In this document: piece by piece, positions 6,914 to 14,336 of the stretch
Layout of the letters: each line of letters begins with the position of its first letter
How positions within the stretch are numbered: position 1 is the first letter of the stretch
NCBI GenBank assembly: GCA_016296675.1
Contig: JAEDIV010000005.1
Span: 1 to 42,611, forward strand
Length of the DNA: 42,611 bases
Source: Clostridia bacterium
GTDB lineage: Bacteria; Bacillota; Clostridia; Christensenellales; Aristaeellaceae
Reading direction: 5' to 3'
Made by a program: the position numbers and the translations under genes
Notes under the pieces: generated by a model
The model's database searches: none
Seen by the model: only the letters and a program-made list of their open reading frames with translations
What the model was told of the DNA's origin: nothing

Positions 6914-7957
6914 ATGATTGACTATAATTACGCCGAATACGCATGGCAGAAAACCGAACAGCTGCTTGCCATCGACTCACCGTCCGGCTATACAAAAAAG
7001 GCGGCAGAATGGGTCAAAAATGAATTTGCTGCGCTTGGCTTTGATGCAAAGATCACCGTCAAGGGCGGCGTGCTGATTGATTTCGGCGGAGAGGATGAAA
7101 ACGACGGACTGTTTCTGGAAGCGCACTGCGATACGCTTGGCGGCATGGTCGCAGAAATTAAGGGAAACGGCAGACTTCGCATCGTGAACATCGGCGGCAT
7201 GAATGCAAACAACGCCGAAGCTGAAAACGTCCGCGTATATACGAGAGACGGAAAAGCCATTGAAGGAACGCTTCAGCTGATCAACGCCTCCACGCATGTT
7301 AACGGCGATTATTCCGCCACCAAGCGCACGTTTGATTCCACGGAAGTCGTACTGGACGAGGACGTAAAAAGCGCGCAAGATACGCGCGCACTGGGCATCG
7401 AAGTGGGTGATATCGTTTGCTTTGACCCGAGAACAAAGCGCACCGCATCCGGCTATTTAAAGAGCAGATTTTTAGACGACAAGCTCTCTTGCGGCATTTT
7501 GTTCGGCTTTGCAAAATACATAAAGGACAACAGTATTTCCCTTCCCCGCCGTACCTATGCGCATGTAACCGTTTATGAGGAAGTCGGTCACGGCGGAAGC
7601 GCATCCGTTCCTGCGGGCGTGACCGAAGCAATTTCCGTAGACATGGGCTGCGTCGGAACCGGCCTTCAGTGCACAGAAAAGCAGGTTTCCATCTGCGCAA
7701 AGGATTCCGGCGGCCCCTACAGCTATGAAGTGACCGGAAAACTCATCGACGCGGCTAAAAAAACCGGCGCAGACTATGCTGTAGACGTATATCCCCACTA
7801 CGGCAGCGATGTGGAAGCCACTCTGCGCGCAGGATATGACATCCGGCACGGTCTGATCGGCGCGGGCGTATATGCCAGCCACGGCTACGAAAGAAGCCAC
7901 ATGGACGGCGTTATGAATACGCTCAAGGTGCTTTGCGGATATCTGAACATTCAATAA
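6914..7957 (+). CDS. M42-family metallo-aminopeptidase
   Basis: A 347-residue cytosolic enzyme of the M42 glutamyl/deblocking aminopeptidase family, which removes N-terminal residues from peptides using two metal ions. Expected residues are visible: His71 and Asp73 in AHCDTLGG, Asp188 in RFLDDK, the Glu pair 222-223 in YEEVGHGG, Asp243 in SVDMG and a late His323 in YASHGYERSH. ATG 6914 is chosen because CGGAGGA lies nine bases upstream; a longer in-frame start at 6857 would include the promoter. It is a single-gene unit with its own promoter and a terminator at 7972-8001. Some M42 proteins act as endoglucanase-like or regulatory forms, but the metal ligands here argue for a peptidase. Confidence 0.9.
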   Translation: MIDYNYAEYAWQKTEQLLAIDSPSGYTKKAAEWVKNEFAALGFDAKITVKGGVLIDFGGEDENDGLFLEAHCDTLGGMVAEIKGNGRLRIVNIGGMNANNAEAENVRVYTRDGKAIEGTLQLINASTHVNGDYSATKRTFDSTEVVLDEDVKSAQDTRALGIEVGDIVCFDPRTKRTASGYLKSRFLDDKLSCGILFGFAKYIKDNSISLPRRTYAHVTVYEEVGHGGSASVPAGVTEAISVDMGCVGTGLQCTEKQVSICAKDSGGPYSYEVTGKLIDAAKKTGADYAVDVYPHYGSDVEATLRAGYDIRHGLIGAGVYASHGYERSHMDGVMNTLKVLCGYLNIQ

Positions 7958-7971
7958 ATCAGGCAAGGCAA

Positions 7972-8001
7972 AAGCGCAGCAAAAACTGCTGCGCTTCTTT
8001 T
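7972..8001 (+). terminator. Intrinsic terminator after the M42 gene
   Basis: AAGCGCAGC at 7972-7980 pairs perfectly with GCTGCGCTT at 7988-7996 and is followed by CTTTT. Confidence 0.85.
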
Positions 8002-8024
8002 CAATATTTCCGCATGATTTTTTA

Positions 8025-8053
8025 TTCCATTTATCACGCTTTCGTGGTATAAT
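8025..8053 (+). promoter_or_regulatory. Promoter of the alpha/beta hydrolase gene
   Basis: Consensus TATAAT at 8048-8053, preceded by a TGG extended -10 element and, with a 17-base spacer, by TTCCAT at 8025-8030. Confidence 0.65.
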
Positions 8054-8081
8054 CAAGCTATCAAATATTCAGGAGAAAAAT

Positions 8082-9002
8082 ATGCTGTATATTTTGCTTG
8101 CTTTGATTGTCGTCATCCTGATCGCCGCTTACTGTACCTATGTCTTCACCTTCCGCACAAGAAAGGACCGCGCGCGCGATTCGTTTATCCTGCCCGACCG
8201 GGAGGAATACACGAAGGATCAGAAATTCATACGCGATCTGATTCTGGAAATGAACGCCGTTCCCTTTGAGCGCGTATACACAAAGTCCTTTGACGGCCTT
8301 ACGCTGACTGCGCGCTACATTCACGTTAAGGACGGTGCGCCCCTGCAGATTCAGTGCCACGGTTACCGCTCAAATCCTGTGCGAGATTTCTGCGGCGGAA
8401 ACAAGCTTGCGCGTGACAACGGTCACAATTCGCTGGTTATCGAGCAGCGGGCGCATCTGGACAGCGAGGGAAACGTGATTTCCTTTGGCGTTAACGAACG
8501 AAAAGACGTGCTTTCGTGGATCGAATACGCCGTCAATCGCTTTGGCGACGACGTTCAGATTATCCTCTCCGGTGTTTCCATGGGCGCGGCCACGGTTCTT
8601 ATGGCGAGCGAATACAACCACAAAAACGTAAAATGCATCGTTGCCGACTGTCCCTATTCCGCGCCGCACGATATCATCAAAAGCGTTTCCAAATCCATGG
8701 GCTTTCCTGCCTTTATTGCAATGCCGCTTGCGCATCTGAGTGCGTTTCTGTTCGGGCATTTCCGTCTCGGCGCTGCATCCTGCGTGGAAGCGGTAAAAAA
8801 GACAACCCATCCCATTCTCCTCATCCACGGAGAATCCGACGACTTTGTTCCCTGCGCTATGAGCCGCGAGATCAGAGGCGCCTGCAAAAGCGAAGTGCGT
8901 TTTGAGACTTTCCCTGACGCCGGTCATGCGCTCAGCTTCATCAAGGATTCTGACCGCTACAGGCGCGTGTGCCAGGAGTTTTTCAGCGCGCATCTTAAAT
9001 AG
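8082..9002 (+). CDS. Membrane-anchored alpha/beta hydrolase
   Basis: A 306-residue protein. Residues about 2-22 form one N-terminal membrane helix (LYILLALIVVILIAAYCTYV), so the catalytic domain is tethered to the membrane. The hydrolase core shows the oxyanion-loop region QCHGYRS (91-97), nucleophile elbow GVSMG with Ser166, acid Asp253 in HGESDDFVP, and His282 in DAGHA. This is the full catalytic triad of the S9/acyl-hydrolase-like group that is common in Firmicutes. The natural substrate (ester, lipid or peptide) cannot be told. The ribosome site AGGAGA precedes ATG 8082. It is a single gene with its own promoter. Confidence 0.85.
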   Translation: MLYILLALIVVILIAAYCTYVFTFRTRKDRARDSFILPDREEYTKDQKFIRDLILEMNAVPFERVYTKSFDGLTLTARYIHVKDGAPLQIQCHGYRSNPVRDFCGGNKLARDNGHNSLVIEQRAHLDSEGNVISFGVNERKDVLSWIEYAVNRFGDDVQIILSGVSMGAATVLMASEYNHKNVKCIVADCPYSAPHDIIKSVSKSMGFPAFIAMPLAHLSAFLFGHFRLGAASCVEAVKKTTHPILLIHGESDDFVPCAMSREIRGACKSEVRFETFPDAGHALSFIKDSDRYRRVCQEFFSAHLK

Positions 9003-9041
9003 AAATAACACGCGCGACACCTATTCGAAACCCGCATGCGC

Positions 9042-9047
9042 TATAAT
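9042..9047 (+). promoter_or_regulatory. -10 element upstream of the DUF3737 gene
   Basis: TATAAT lies 32 bases before the start codon. No good -35 box is visible at 16-18 bases, and the gap from the preceding gene is only 76 bases. Confidence 0.5.
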
Positions 9048-9078
9048 GAATATAAGATGAAATTCCGGGGGTACATAT

Positions 9079-9912
9079 ATGATTTTAGAAAACAAAACCT
9101 ACGACGAAGAACGCGCGCTCTACGGCCTTAAAAATGCAAAAGTGCTTTCCTGCCGCTTTGAAGGTCCCGCAGACGGCGAATCGGCGTTCAAAGAGTGCCG
9201 CGATATCGAAGTGGACAAATGCTTTTTCGCGCTTCGCTATCCCTTCTGGCACGTGACAAACGCAAAAATTTCTGACTGCAAGATGACCGAGACCTGCCGT
9301 GCCGCATTGTGGTATGACAAAAATGTTGAAATCAAGTCTTCCGTTCTCGGCGGCATCAAGGCGCTTCGTGAATGCGACGACATCGTGCTTTCCGGCTGCA
9401 AGATCGAATCTGAAGAATTTGCGTGGAAAGTCCGGGGTTTCAAACTCAGCGACTGCGAGCTTAAGAGCCAGTATCCGTTCTTCGAGTGCCGAGACATGGA
9501 CATTGAGCGTCTTTCGATGACGGGCAAATACTCCTTCCAGTATGTTGAAAACGCGCTCATCAGAAATTCCGTTTTGAAAACCAAGGACGCTTTCTGGCAC
9601 GCCAAAAACGTAACGTGCATTGACTGCGTAATCGAGGGCGAATACCTTGCGTGGTACTCCGAAAACCTTCGCCTTGTAAACTGCACCATCCGCGGAACGC
9701 AGCCGCTCTGCTACTGCAAAGGCCTCGTGCTTGAGAATTGCAAAATGGAAAACACCGACCTTTCCTTCGAAAGAAGCGAAGTTGAAGCCACGGTTCAGGG
9801 CGACATCATGAGCGTCAAAAATCCCCTGTCCGGCTTTGTCAAGGCCGACTCGATCGGCGAAATCATCGTGGAAGACGAATTCAAAGGCCTTTGCGCCATC
9901 GAAACCAAATAA
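9079..9912 (+). CDS. DUF3737-family protein, predicted right-handed beta-helix
   Basis: A 277-residue soluble protein with no signal peptide. It is built of roughly 20-residue units with a recurring Cys/Ser-plus-hydrophobic rhythm (SCRFEG, ECRDIEVDKCFF, FWHVTNAKISDCKM, AFWHAKNVTCIDCVI, LAWYSENLRLVNCTI, YCKGLVLENCKM), which suggests a stacked beta-helix. The opening ENKTYDEERALYGLKNAKV is characteristic of DUF3737 proteins, which are widespread in gut Firmicutes and have no known function. The many aromatic FW/AW ladders could form a binding face, but that is speculation. It is followed by the palindromic repeat at 9918-10104 and is probably monocistronic. Confidence 0.85.
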   Translation: MILENKTYDEERALYGLKNAKVLSCRFEGPADGESAFKECRDIEVDKCFFALRYPFWHVTNAKISDCKMTETCRAALWYDKNVEIKSSVLGGIKALRECDDIVLSGCKIESEEFAWKVRGFKLSDCELKSQYPFFECRDMDIERLSMTGKYSFQYVENALIRNSVLKTKDAFWHAKNVTCIDCVIEGEYLAWYSENLRLVNCTIRGTQPLCYCKGLVLENCKMENTDLSFERSEVEATVQGDIMSVKNPLSGFVKADSIGEIIVEDEFKGLCAIETK

Positions 9913-9917
9913 AACGC

Positions 9918-10104
9918 AAAGGGGCTGTCTCAAAATACTTTCAAACTCCGGATTTTGTGTATCTTCATGAAACAATCTAAGATTTCGGGACGGGAAACCC
10001 GTCCCCTACAACGGAAGCGCGATGGTTTCTTCCTGTAGGGGACGGGTTTCCCGTCCCGCATTGATGCTTTTTTGAGGTTTTCTTCTTAATGAGACAGCCT
10101 CTTT
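9918..10104. repeat. Nested palindromic repeat inside a terminator-like stem
   Basis: The outer arms 9918-9932 and 10090-10104 are complementary (15 pairs with one G-U, based on GGCTGTCTCA / TGAGACAGCC) and the right arm ends in T residues, so the ends look like an intrinsic terminator. Inside, a perfect 25-base inverted repeat lies at 9986-10010 and 10034-10058. Each copy contains its own palindrome, GGGACGGGAAACCCGTCCC, so the DNA could form several alternative cruciforms. There is no coding capacity. It resembles the short palindromic MITE/REP-like units of clostridial genomes inserted in the loop of a terminator. It may still end transcription of the DUF3737 gene. Confidence 0.75.
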
Positions 10105-10120
10105 TTATAAATTCCATCCC

Positions 10121-10149
10121 TTGTTTTCATGTTTTGCCGGGGGTATAAT
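10121..10149 (+). promoter_or_regulatory. Promoter of the serine hydrolase gene
   Basis: TTGTTT at 10121-10126, a 17-base spacer and consensus TATAAT at 10144-10149, directly after the palindromic repeat. Confidence 0.65.
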
Positions 10150-10179
10150 TGTATTCATCAAGTGATTGGAGGCAGCATC

Positions 10180-11049
10180 ATGATTCCTGACATGAAGAAA
10201 ATCGAAGCCTTTATGGCCAAAAAGGATGTAAATCTTTTTTCCTATGCCGCGATGACCGGAGACGGCGTTTTTGAAATCGCACCGGGGCGCGGAAATCCGT
10301 GCAACAACAGCTATTCCTGCACAAAATCCTTTGCTGCAACCGCCGTCGGCCTTCTCTGGGATGAAAACAAAATCGGCCTTGACGAGCCTGTAACGGAGGT
10401 TCTAAAGGGTGAATACGATGGATTTAAAGATCCCAAGTGGGAAAAGGTGCTTGTGCGCCATGCTCTTTCGCATACCATGGGCATCGACAAAGGATATCTG
10501 GACATCGACGTCGAGGACGTTTTCACCTACGGCACAGACGATTTTCTGACGTATGCATTATCAGCGGAACTGCCGCACGAACCCGGCACGCATTACCAGT
10601 ACTCCGACGCCGCCTTTTACATCGTCTCCCGCCTCGTCGGAAGGCGCGCAGGCGAAAAGATGGACGAATATCTGATGCGAAAGCTTCTTTATCCCATGCG
10701 CGTGCAGGAAGCCGCGTTTTCAAGATGCCCGAAAAATCATCCGATGGGCGCAACGGGCCTGTATATCCGTTCAAGCGACATGGTAAAGCTCGGCTATCTC
10801 TACGCAAACGGCGGTGAAATTTATGGAAAGAAGCTTTTGAGTGAAGACTGGATCAGAATCGATCAGGAAAACGGCTTCGCTTTTCAGAAAACCGGCGTAG
10901 ACGGCATCCTTGGAAAAGGCGGCATGCGCGGACAATTTCTTATTTATTCCCCGGAAAAAAGGTTCGCCTGCGCGTGGCACACATATACCACCGACGATCG
11001 CTTAAACGGCCTTGTTGATCTTTCGAAAGAGGTTATGGAGAATCAATAA
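10180..11049 (+). CDS. Beta-lactamase/PBP-fold serine hydrolase (class C-like)
   Basis: A 289-residue protein of the serine beta-lactamase-like superfamily. The nucleophile motif S-x-x-K is Ser46-Cys-Thr-Lys49 in YSCTKSF, and the second motif is Tyr141-Ser-Asp143 in YQYSDAAF. The third motif region is probably AWHTYTT near the C-terminus. There is no signal peptide or membrane helix, so it is likely cytosolic and more probably an esterase or peptidase than an antibiotic resistance enzyme. ATG 10180 follows TTGGAGGCAGC; an upstream in-frame ATG at 10129 overlaps the promoter and is rejected. It is convergent with proS and shares a bidirectional terminator region. Confidence 0.85.
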   Translation: MIPDMKKIEAFMAKKDVNLFSYAAMTGDGVFEIAPGRGNPCNNSYSCTKSFAATAVGLLWDENKIGLDEPVTEVLKGEYDGFKDPKWEKVLVRHALSHTMGIDKGYLDIDVEDVFTYGTDDFLTYALSAELPHEPGTHYQYSDAAFYIVSRLVGRRAGEKMDEYLMRKLLYPMRVQEAAFSRCPKNHPMGATGLYIRSSDMVKLGYLYANGGEIYGKKLLSEDWIRIDQENGFAFQKTGVDGILGKGGMRGQFLIYSPEKRFACAWHTYTTDDRLNGLVDLSKEVMENQ

Positions 11050-11150
11050 AAAGATCGCAGTGGAATAAAGCCCATGCCCCACGCAAATTCAGCATCTTTT
11101 ACCGTAAGGCGTGAGCTCGCTCCCGCCGAAATCTTTGTATATCGTTATTG

Positions 11151-11188
11151 AAAGACGGAGCCGCCTTCATCGGGCAGCTCCGTCTTTT
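11151..11188. terminator. Bidirectional terminator between serine hydrolase and proS
   Basis: AAAGACGGAGC at 11151-11161 pairs with GCTCCGTCTTT at 11177-11187. The T-run on the plus side, with A residues on the other, allows it to act for both strands. It lies 7 bases beyond the proS stop. Confidence 0.8.
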
Positions 11189-11194
11189 CATCCA

Positions 11195-12925
11195 TCAGAT
11201 ATTGATATTCTCGCACTCAGCCTTCATGGCCTTTACGGTTTCAACGATGAAGTCAAACGCCTGGTCCTTATCGATCTTCTCCATCATGCTCTTGTCGCGC
11301 TTGGCAACTTCGACAGTGCCGTTTTTAAGGCCCTTGGGGCTTACGACTACGCGCAGCGGAACACCGGTGAGATCAGCGTCAGAGAACATAACGCCGGCGG
11401 ATACGGGACGATCGTCAAAGATGACTTCGATGCCGGCATCCTGAAGCTTTTCATACATTTGATCGGCAAACGCGCGAACCTCTGCGTCATCGGCGCGAAG
11501 GGCGCACAGCTGTACCTGCCAGGGCGCGATCGACATCGGCCAGATGGGGCCGTAGTCGTCGTGATGCGCTTCGCATACGGAGGCGGCAAGGCGGCCGACG
11601 CCGATGCCGTAGCATCCCATGATGGGGGTCTGCATCTGGCCGTTCTGGTCGATGTACTTCATGCCCATGGAACCGGTGTACTTGTCGCCCAGCTGGAAGA
11701 TGTTGCCGACTTCAATGCCGCGGGTGAGGGTAATCGCGTGCTGTCCGCATACAGGGCAGATGGCGCCTTCGGTGGTCTTGGCAAGATCGATAAACTCTAC
11801 GTCGCCCAGATCGCGCTTGATGTTGAGACCGGTCATGTGGAAGCCCTCTTCGTTTGCACCGCAGACGAAGTTTTCGCGGGTGCTCAGGGACATGTCAAAC
11901 AGCACCTGAACCTTCTCGGTAATTCCCTTGGGGCCGATGAAACCGGCGCATACGTCGCTGTTTTCAAGATCAAGGGCAGGATGCACCTCGCTCTTTAAGT
12001 AGTTGCGGAGTTTGACTTCGTTGACTTCGAGATCGCCTCTTACAAACACGATCACGATCTTGTCGTCGGTTTCCTTCTGATAGGCAACAGCCTTCATCAG
12101 GGCGTTCATGTCTTTTCCGAGGAAGGAAGCCACTTCTTCGATGGTCTTCATTTCGGGGGTGGCAACCTTTTTAAGCTCTTCAACATCGGCAGAGATCACC
12201 TCGTACTTGCAGTCGGCGTTTTCCATGTTGGCGCGGTAGTCGCAGTTCGAGCAGACAACCAGGCTGTCCTCGCCGATGGGGGTACAGAGCATGAACTCGT
12301 GGGCAACCTTTCCGCCCATCATGCCGCTGTCGGATTTTACGGAAATAACCTCCGGAACGCCGCAGCGGGCAAAGATGCGCTCATACGCCTTGTGGCAGCG
12401 CATGTAATACTGCTCGAGGTCTTCCTTCGTGGTGTGGAAAGAATAGGCGTCCTTCATGGTGAATTCGCGAACGCGGATGAGGCCGCCGCGCGCTCTGGGC
12501 TCATCGCGGAACTTGGTCTGAATCTGATAGATCATAAAGGGATACTGCTGATAGCTTTCAGCGGTCTCACGCGCAAGGTGCACGGCGGCTTCCTCGTGGG
12601 TCATGCCGAGAACCATGTCGTTTCCGCTTCTGTCGCGGAATCTTAAAAGCTCGCTTCCGATCGCGTCATAGCGTCCGGACTCCTTCCAGAGGCTTCCGGG
12701 CATGACGACGGGGAAAAGAACTTCCTGACCGTCGATGCGGTTCATTTCTTCACGAATGATGTTTTCGATCTTCGCGGTAATGCGCTTGGTGATCGGGAAA
12801 AGAGAATAGATGCCGTTTCCGACGTTTTTCATGTATCCGCCGCGGATCATGAAAATGTGGCTTGCAATCTGGCAATCGGCGGGCGTATCCTTGAATCTCT
12901 TGGTGAGCATCTGGGTAAACTTCAT
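11195..12925 (-). CDS. proS: Prolyl-tRNA synthetase, bacterial type with editing domain
   Basis: A 576-residue class II synthetase that charges tRNA-Pro. The start is ATG at 12925 (MKFTQMLTKRF) behind GGAAG; the longer reading frame to 13015 runs into the T-box terminator. Class II landmarks are present: GNGIYSLFPITKRI, the FRDEPRARGGLIRVREFTMKDAYSFH motif 2 block and the GCYGIGVGRL motif 3 block. Between them, residues about 225-385 match the YbaK-like editing insertion that hydrolyses Ala-tRNA-Pro (EEVASFLGKD, KAVAYQ). The C-terminal anticodon-binding domain starts near WPMSIAPWQVQ. The length is normal. Expression is controlled by the T-box leader upstream. Confidence 0.96.
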   Translation of the reverse strand: MKFTQMLTKRFKDTPADCQIASHIFMIRGGYMKNVGNGIYSLFPITKRITAKIENIIREEMNRIDGQEVLFPVVMPGSLWKESGRYDAIGSELLRFRDRSGNDMVLGMTHEEAAVHLARETAESYQQYPFMIYQIQTKFRDEPRARGGLIRVREFTMKDAYSFHTTKEDLEQYYMRCHKAYERIFARCGVPEVISVKSDSGMMGGKVAHEFMLCTPIGEDSLVVCSNCDYRANMENADCKYEVISADVEELKKVATPEMKTIEEVASFLGKDMNALMKAVAYQKETDDKIVIVFVRGDLEVNEVKLRNYLKSEVHPALDLENSDVCAGFIGPKGITEKVQVLFDMSLSTRENFVCGANEEGFHMTGLNIKRDLGDVEFIDLAKTTEGAICPVCGQHAITLTRGIEVGNIFQLGDKYTGSMGMKYIDQNGQMQTPIMGCYGIGVGRLAASVCEAHHDDYGPIWPMSIAPWQVQLCALRADDAEVRAFADQMYEKLQDAGIEVIFDDRPVSAGVMFSDADLTGVPLRVVVSPKGLKNGTVEVAKRDKSMMEKIDKDQAFDFIVETVKAMKAECENINI

Positions 12926-12956
12926 ACGTTTTAACTTCCTTTCAGAAATATTGGCG

Positions 12957-13190
12957 AAATAAAAAACTCCGCCCCTTGTGTTTTGCAGGGACGGAGAAAA
13001 CTTCCGCGGTACCACCTTGCTTGGCGCACAGACTGCGCCCGGCTCAATTCGGGTTCTTTATCGCAAACCACGCGGCGCCTCATCGGCGCGGGCTCCGAAA
13101 GCGGGAAAAATGAGTTTCTTCAATGCGTCTTTCAGCCGGGGACGCACTCTCTTTATGAAAAAATCTCATCGGTTCTTTCATCAATGCCAC
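12957..13190 (-). ncRNA. T-box leader of proS
   Basis: On the minus strand the T-box core AAGGTGGTACCGCGG occupies 13018-13004. A terminator follows (12996-12964: CTCCGTCCCTG pairing with AAGGGGCGGAG, then TTTTTT). The TGGT of the core fits the 3' end of a tRNA with discriminator A. Upstream is a stem-I region with an AGAGAG motif and a GTGCGTC/GACGCAT stem. A CCC triplet at 13105-13103, followed by a purine and a CTTTC that can pair with an upstream GAAAG, is a candidate Pro specifier; this assignment is tentative. A possible promoter (TTGCTT, 16 bases, TAATTG) ends near 13195. Uncharged tRNA-Pro would promote read-through into proS. Confidence 0.88.
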
Positions 13191-13238
13191 ATGACAATTA
13201 TTTTCAGGCCGAAAACAAGCAAGTTCTTGTAAACATGA

Positions 13239-13267
13239 TTGCATTCTCCCTTATTTCGTGGTATGAT
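13239..13267 (+). promoter_or_regulatory. Promoter of the DUF4867 gene
   Basis: TTGCAT at 13239-13244, a 17-base spacer and TATGAT at 13262-13267. It is divergent from the proS leader. Confidence 0.6.
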
Positions 13268-13305
13268 AATTCCATCATAAAATTAGAATACGGAGGTATT
13301 TAGTC

Positions 13306-13935
13306 ATGACCATCAAGCCCGTAACCAGCCGTTCCTTCAAGCCCTTCGGACGCGTCATCAAGGGTTATTATCTTAAGTCCCTGATGGACAAAATGCAGGA
13401 AACCGAATGCCCCGCCGATGCCGTTACCTATGTTCCTTCCGTTGAATCTCTTGAAAAGCTTCCTATCTTCAAGCAGTTCTCTGAAGAAGCCTACGGCGGA
13501 ATGCCCATTCAGATCGGCTACTGCAACGGCTTTAACCACACGCTCAATGCCGTTGAATACCACAGGGATTCCGAGCTCAACTATGCCTGCACCGACATGA
13601 TTCTTTTGGTCGGCAAGCAGCAGGACATCACCAAGGATTTCCACTATGACACCAGCAAGATGCAGGCTTTCTACGTAAAGAAGGGCACCCTCGTTGAAAT
13701 GTATGCAACCACCCTGCATTACGCCCCCATCTCCGCCGGCGAAAACGAAACATTCCGCTGCGTAGTCGTTCTTCCCAAGGGAACCAACGAAGCTCTGCCC
13801 GCACGCGGCAAGGCCAAGACCAAGGAAGACGCGCTTCTCACCCACGTCAACAAATGGCTGATCGCGCATCCCGAAAGCGGTCTGGGCGAAACCGGCGCGT
13901 TCGTAGGCCTTGAAGGCGAAAATATCAAAATCTGA
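13306..13935 (+). CDS. DUF4867-family protein, cupin-like
   Basis: A 209-residue soluble protein beginning with KPVTSRSFKPFGRVIKGY, the typical start of DUF4867. The middle section GYCNGFNHTLNAVEYHRDSELNYACTDMILLVGKQQDI, followed by GTLVEMYATTLHYAPI, looks like a metal-binding double-stranded beta-helix (His/Glu pairs YHRDSE and TLHYAP), similar to ureidoglycolate lyase-type cupins. The family often sits near sugar catabolism genes and its reaction is unknown. The ribosome site CGGAGG precedes ATG 13306. The TGA stop is immediately followed by the GAGGA ribosome site of the next gene, so the three genes to 16051 probably form one transcript. Confidence 0.82.
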   Translation: MTIKPVTSRSFKPFGRVIKGYYLKSLMDKMQETECPADAVTYVPSVESLEKLPIFKQFSEEAYGGMPIQIGYCNGFNHTLNAVEYHRDSELNYACTDMILLVGKQQDITKDFHYDTSKMQAFYVKKGTLVEMYATTLHYAPISAGENETFRCVVVLPKGTNEALPARGKAKTKEDALLTHVNKWLIAHPESGLGETGAFVGLEGENIKI

Positions 13936-13946
13936 GGAAAAACACA

Positions 13947-14336
13947 TTGCTTTCATCGAGTGATACAACCAAACAAATCGCTCTGATTGAAAACGCGCTG
14001 TGCGTGCTCTTCGTTCCCGCCACACCCGGCGAGTACGATCTGCACGCGCTTATTTCCTGTGCGCTTGAAGAGACCGGCCTTTCCTATATCCACGAGGCAA
14101 AAATCGCGGAAAGATGCCGCGCGGATTTTTTGGTAGGAAATATCTGCATTGAAGTCAAGAAATCAAAGCCGGACAGAAACACGCTTCTTAAGCAGGTGAC
14201 AAGATATCTTTCATCAAGCGAAGTGCACGGCATGCTCGTAGTCACGCAAAGAAACGTGTCTCTTCCGAATGTGATTATGAAAAAGCCCGTTCGCGTACTT
14301 TCGCTTGACAAGCTCTGGGGGGTGTCGCTTCCGTGA
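13947..14336 (+). CDS. PD-(D/E)XK-like nuclease domain protein
   Basis: A 129-residue protein with a TTG start at 13947, preceded by GAGGA 8 bases upstream. Residues 57-72 read CRADFLVGNICIEVKK, giving Asp60, Glu69 and Lys71, the D...ExK core of the PD-(D/E)XK nuclease fold. A Glu in the preceding helix (Glu41) and KQVTRYL (82-88) fit the family's flanking helices. Such a small single-domain protein could cut or nick DNA with a partner. Its stop overlaps the GTG start of the SNF2 helicase gene (GTGA at 14333-14336), implying coupled translation and joint function. It could also be an inactive holdase-like relative; the fold call is by motif only. Confidence 0.6.
   Translation: MLSSSDTTKQIALIENALCVLFVPATPGEYDLHALISCALEETGLSYIHEAKIAERCRADFLVGNICIEVKKSKPDRNTLLKQVTRYLSSSEVHGMLVVTQRNVSLPNVIMKKPVRVLSLDKLWGVSLP

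Noticed and set aside
9986..10058. Possible short CRISPR array
   Set aside because: There are only two copies in opposite orientation and no regular spacers or cas genes; it is an inverted repeat.
10180..11049. Beta-lactam resistance gene
   Set aside because: It has SxxK and YSD but no export signal; cytosolic esterase- or peptidase-like relatives are far more common.
11111..11998. 295-residue plus-strand ORF
   Set aside because: It is an antisense shadow of proS, whose reading frame shows all family motifs.
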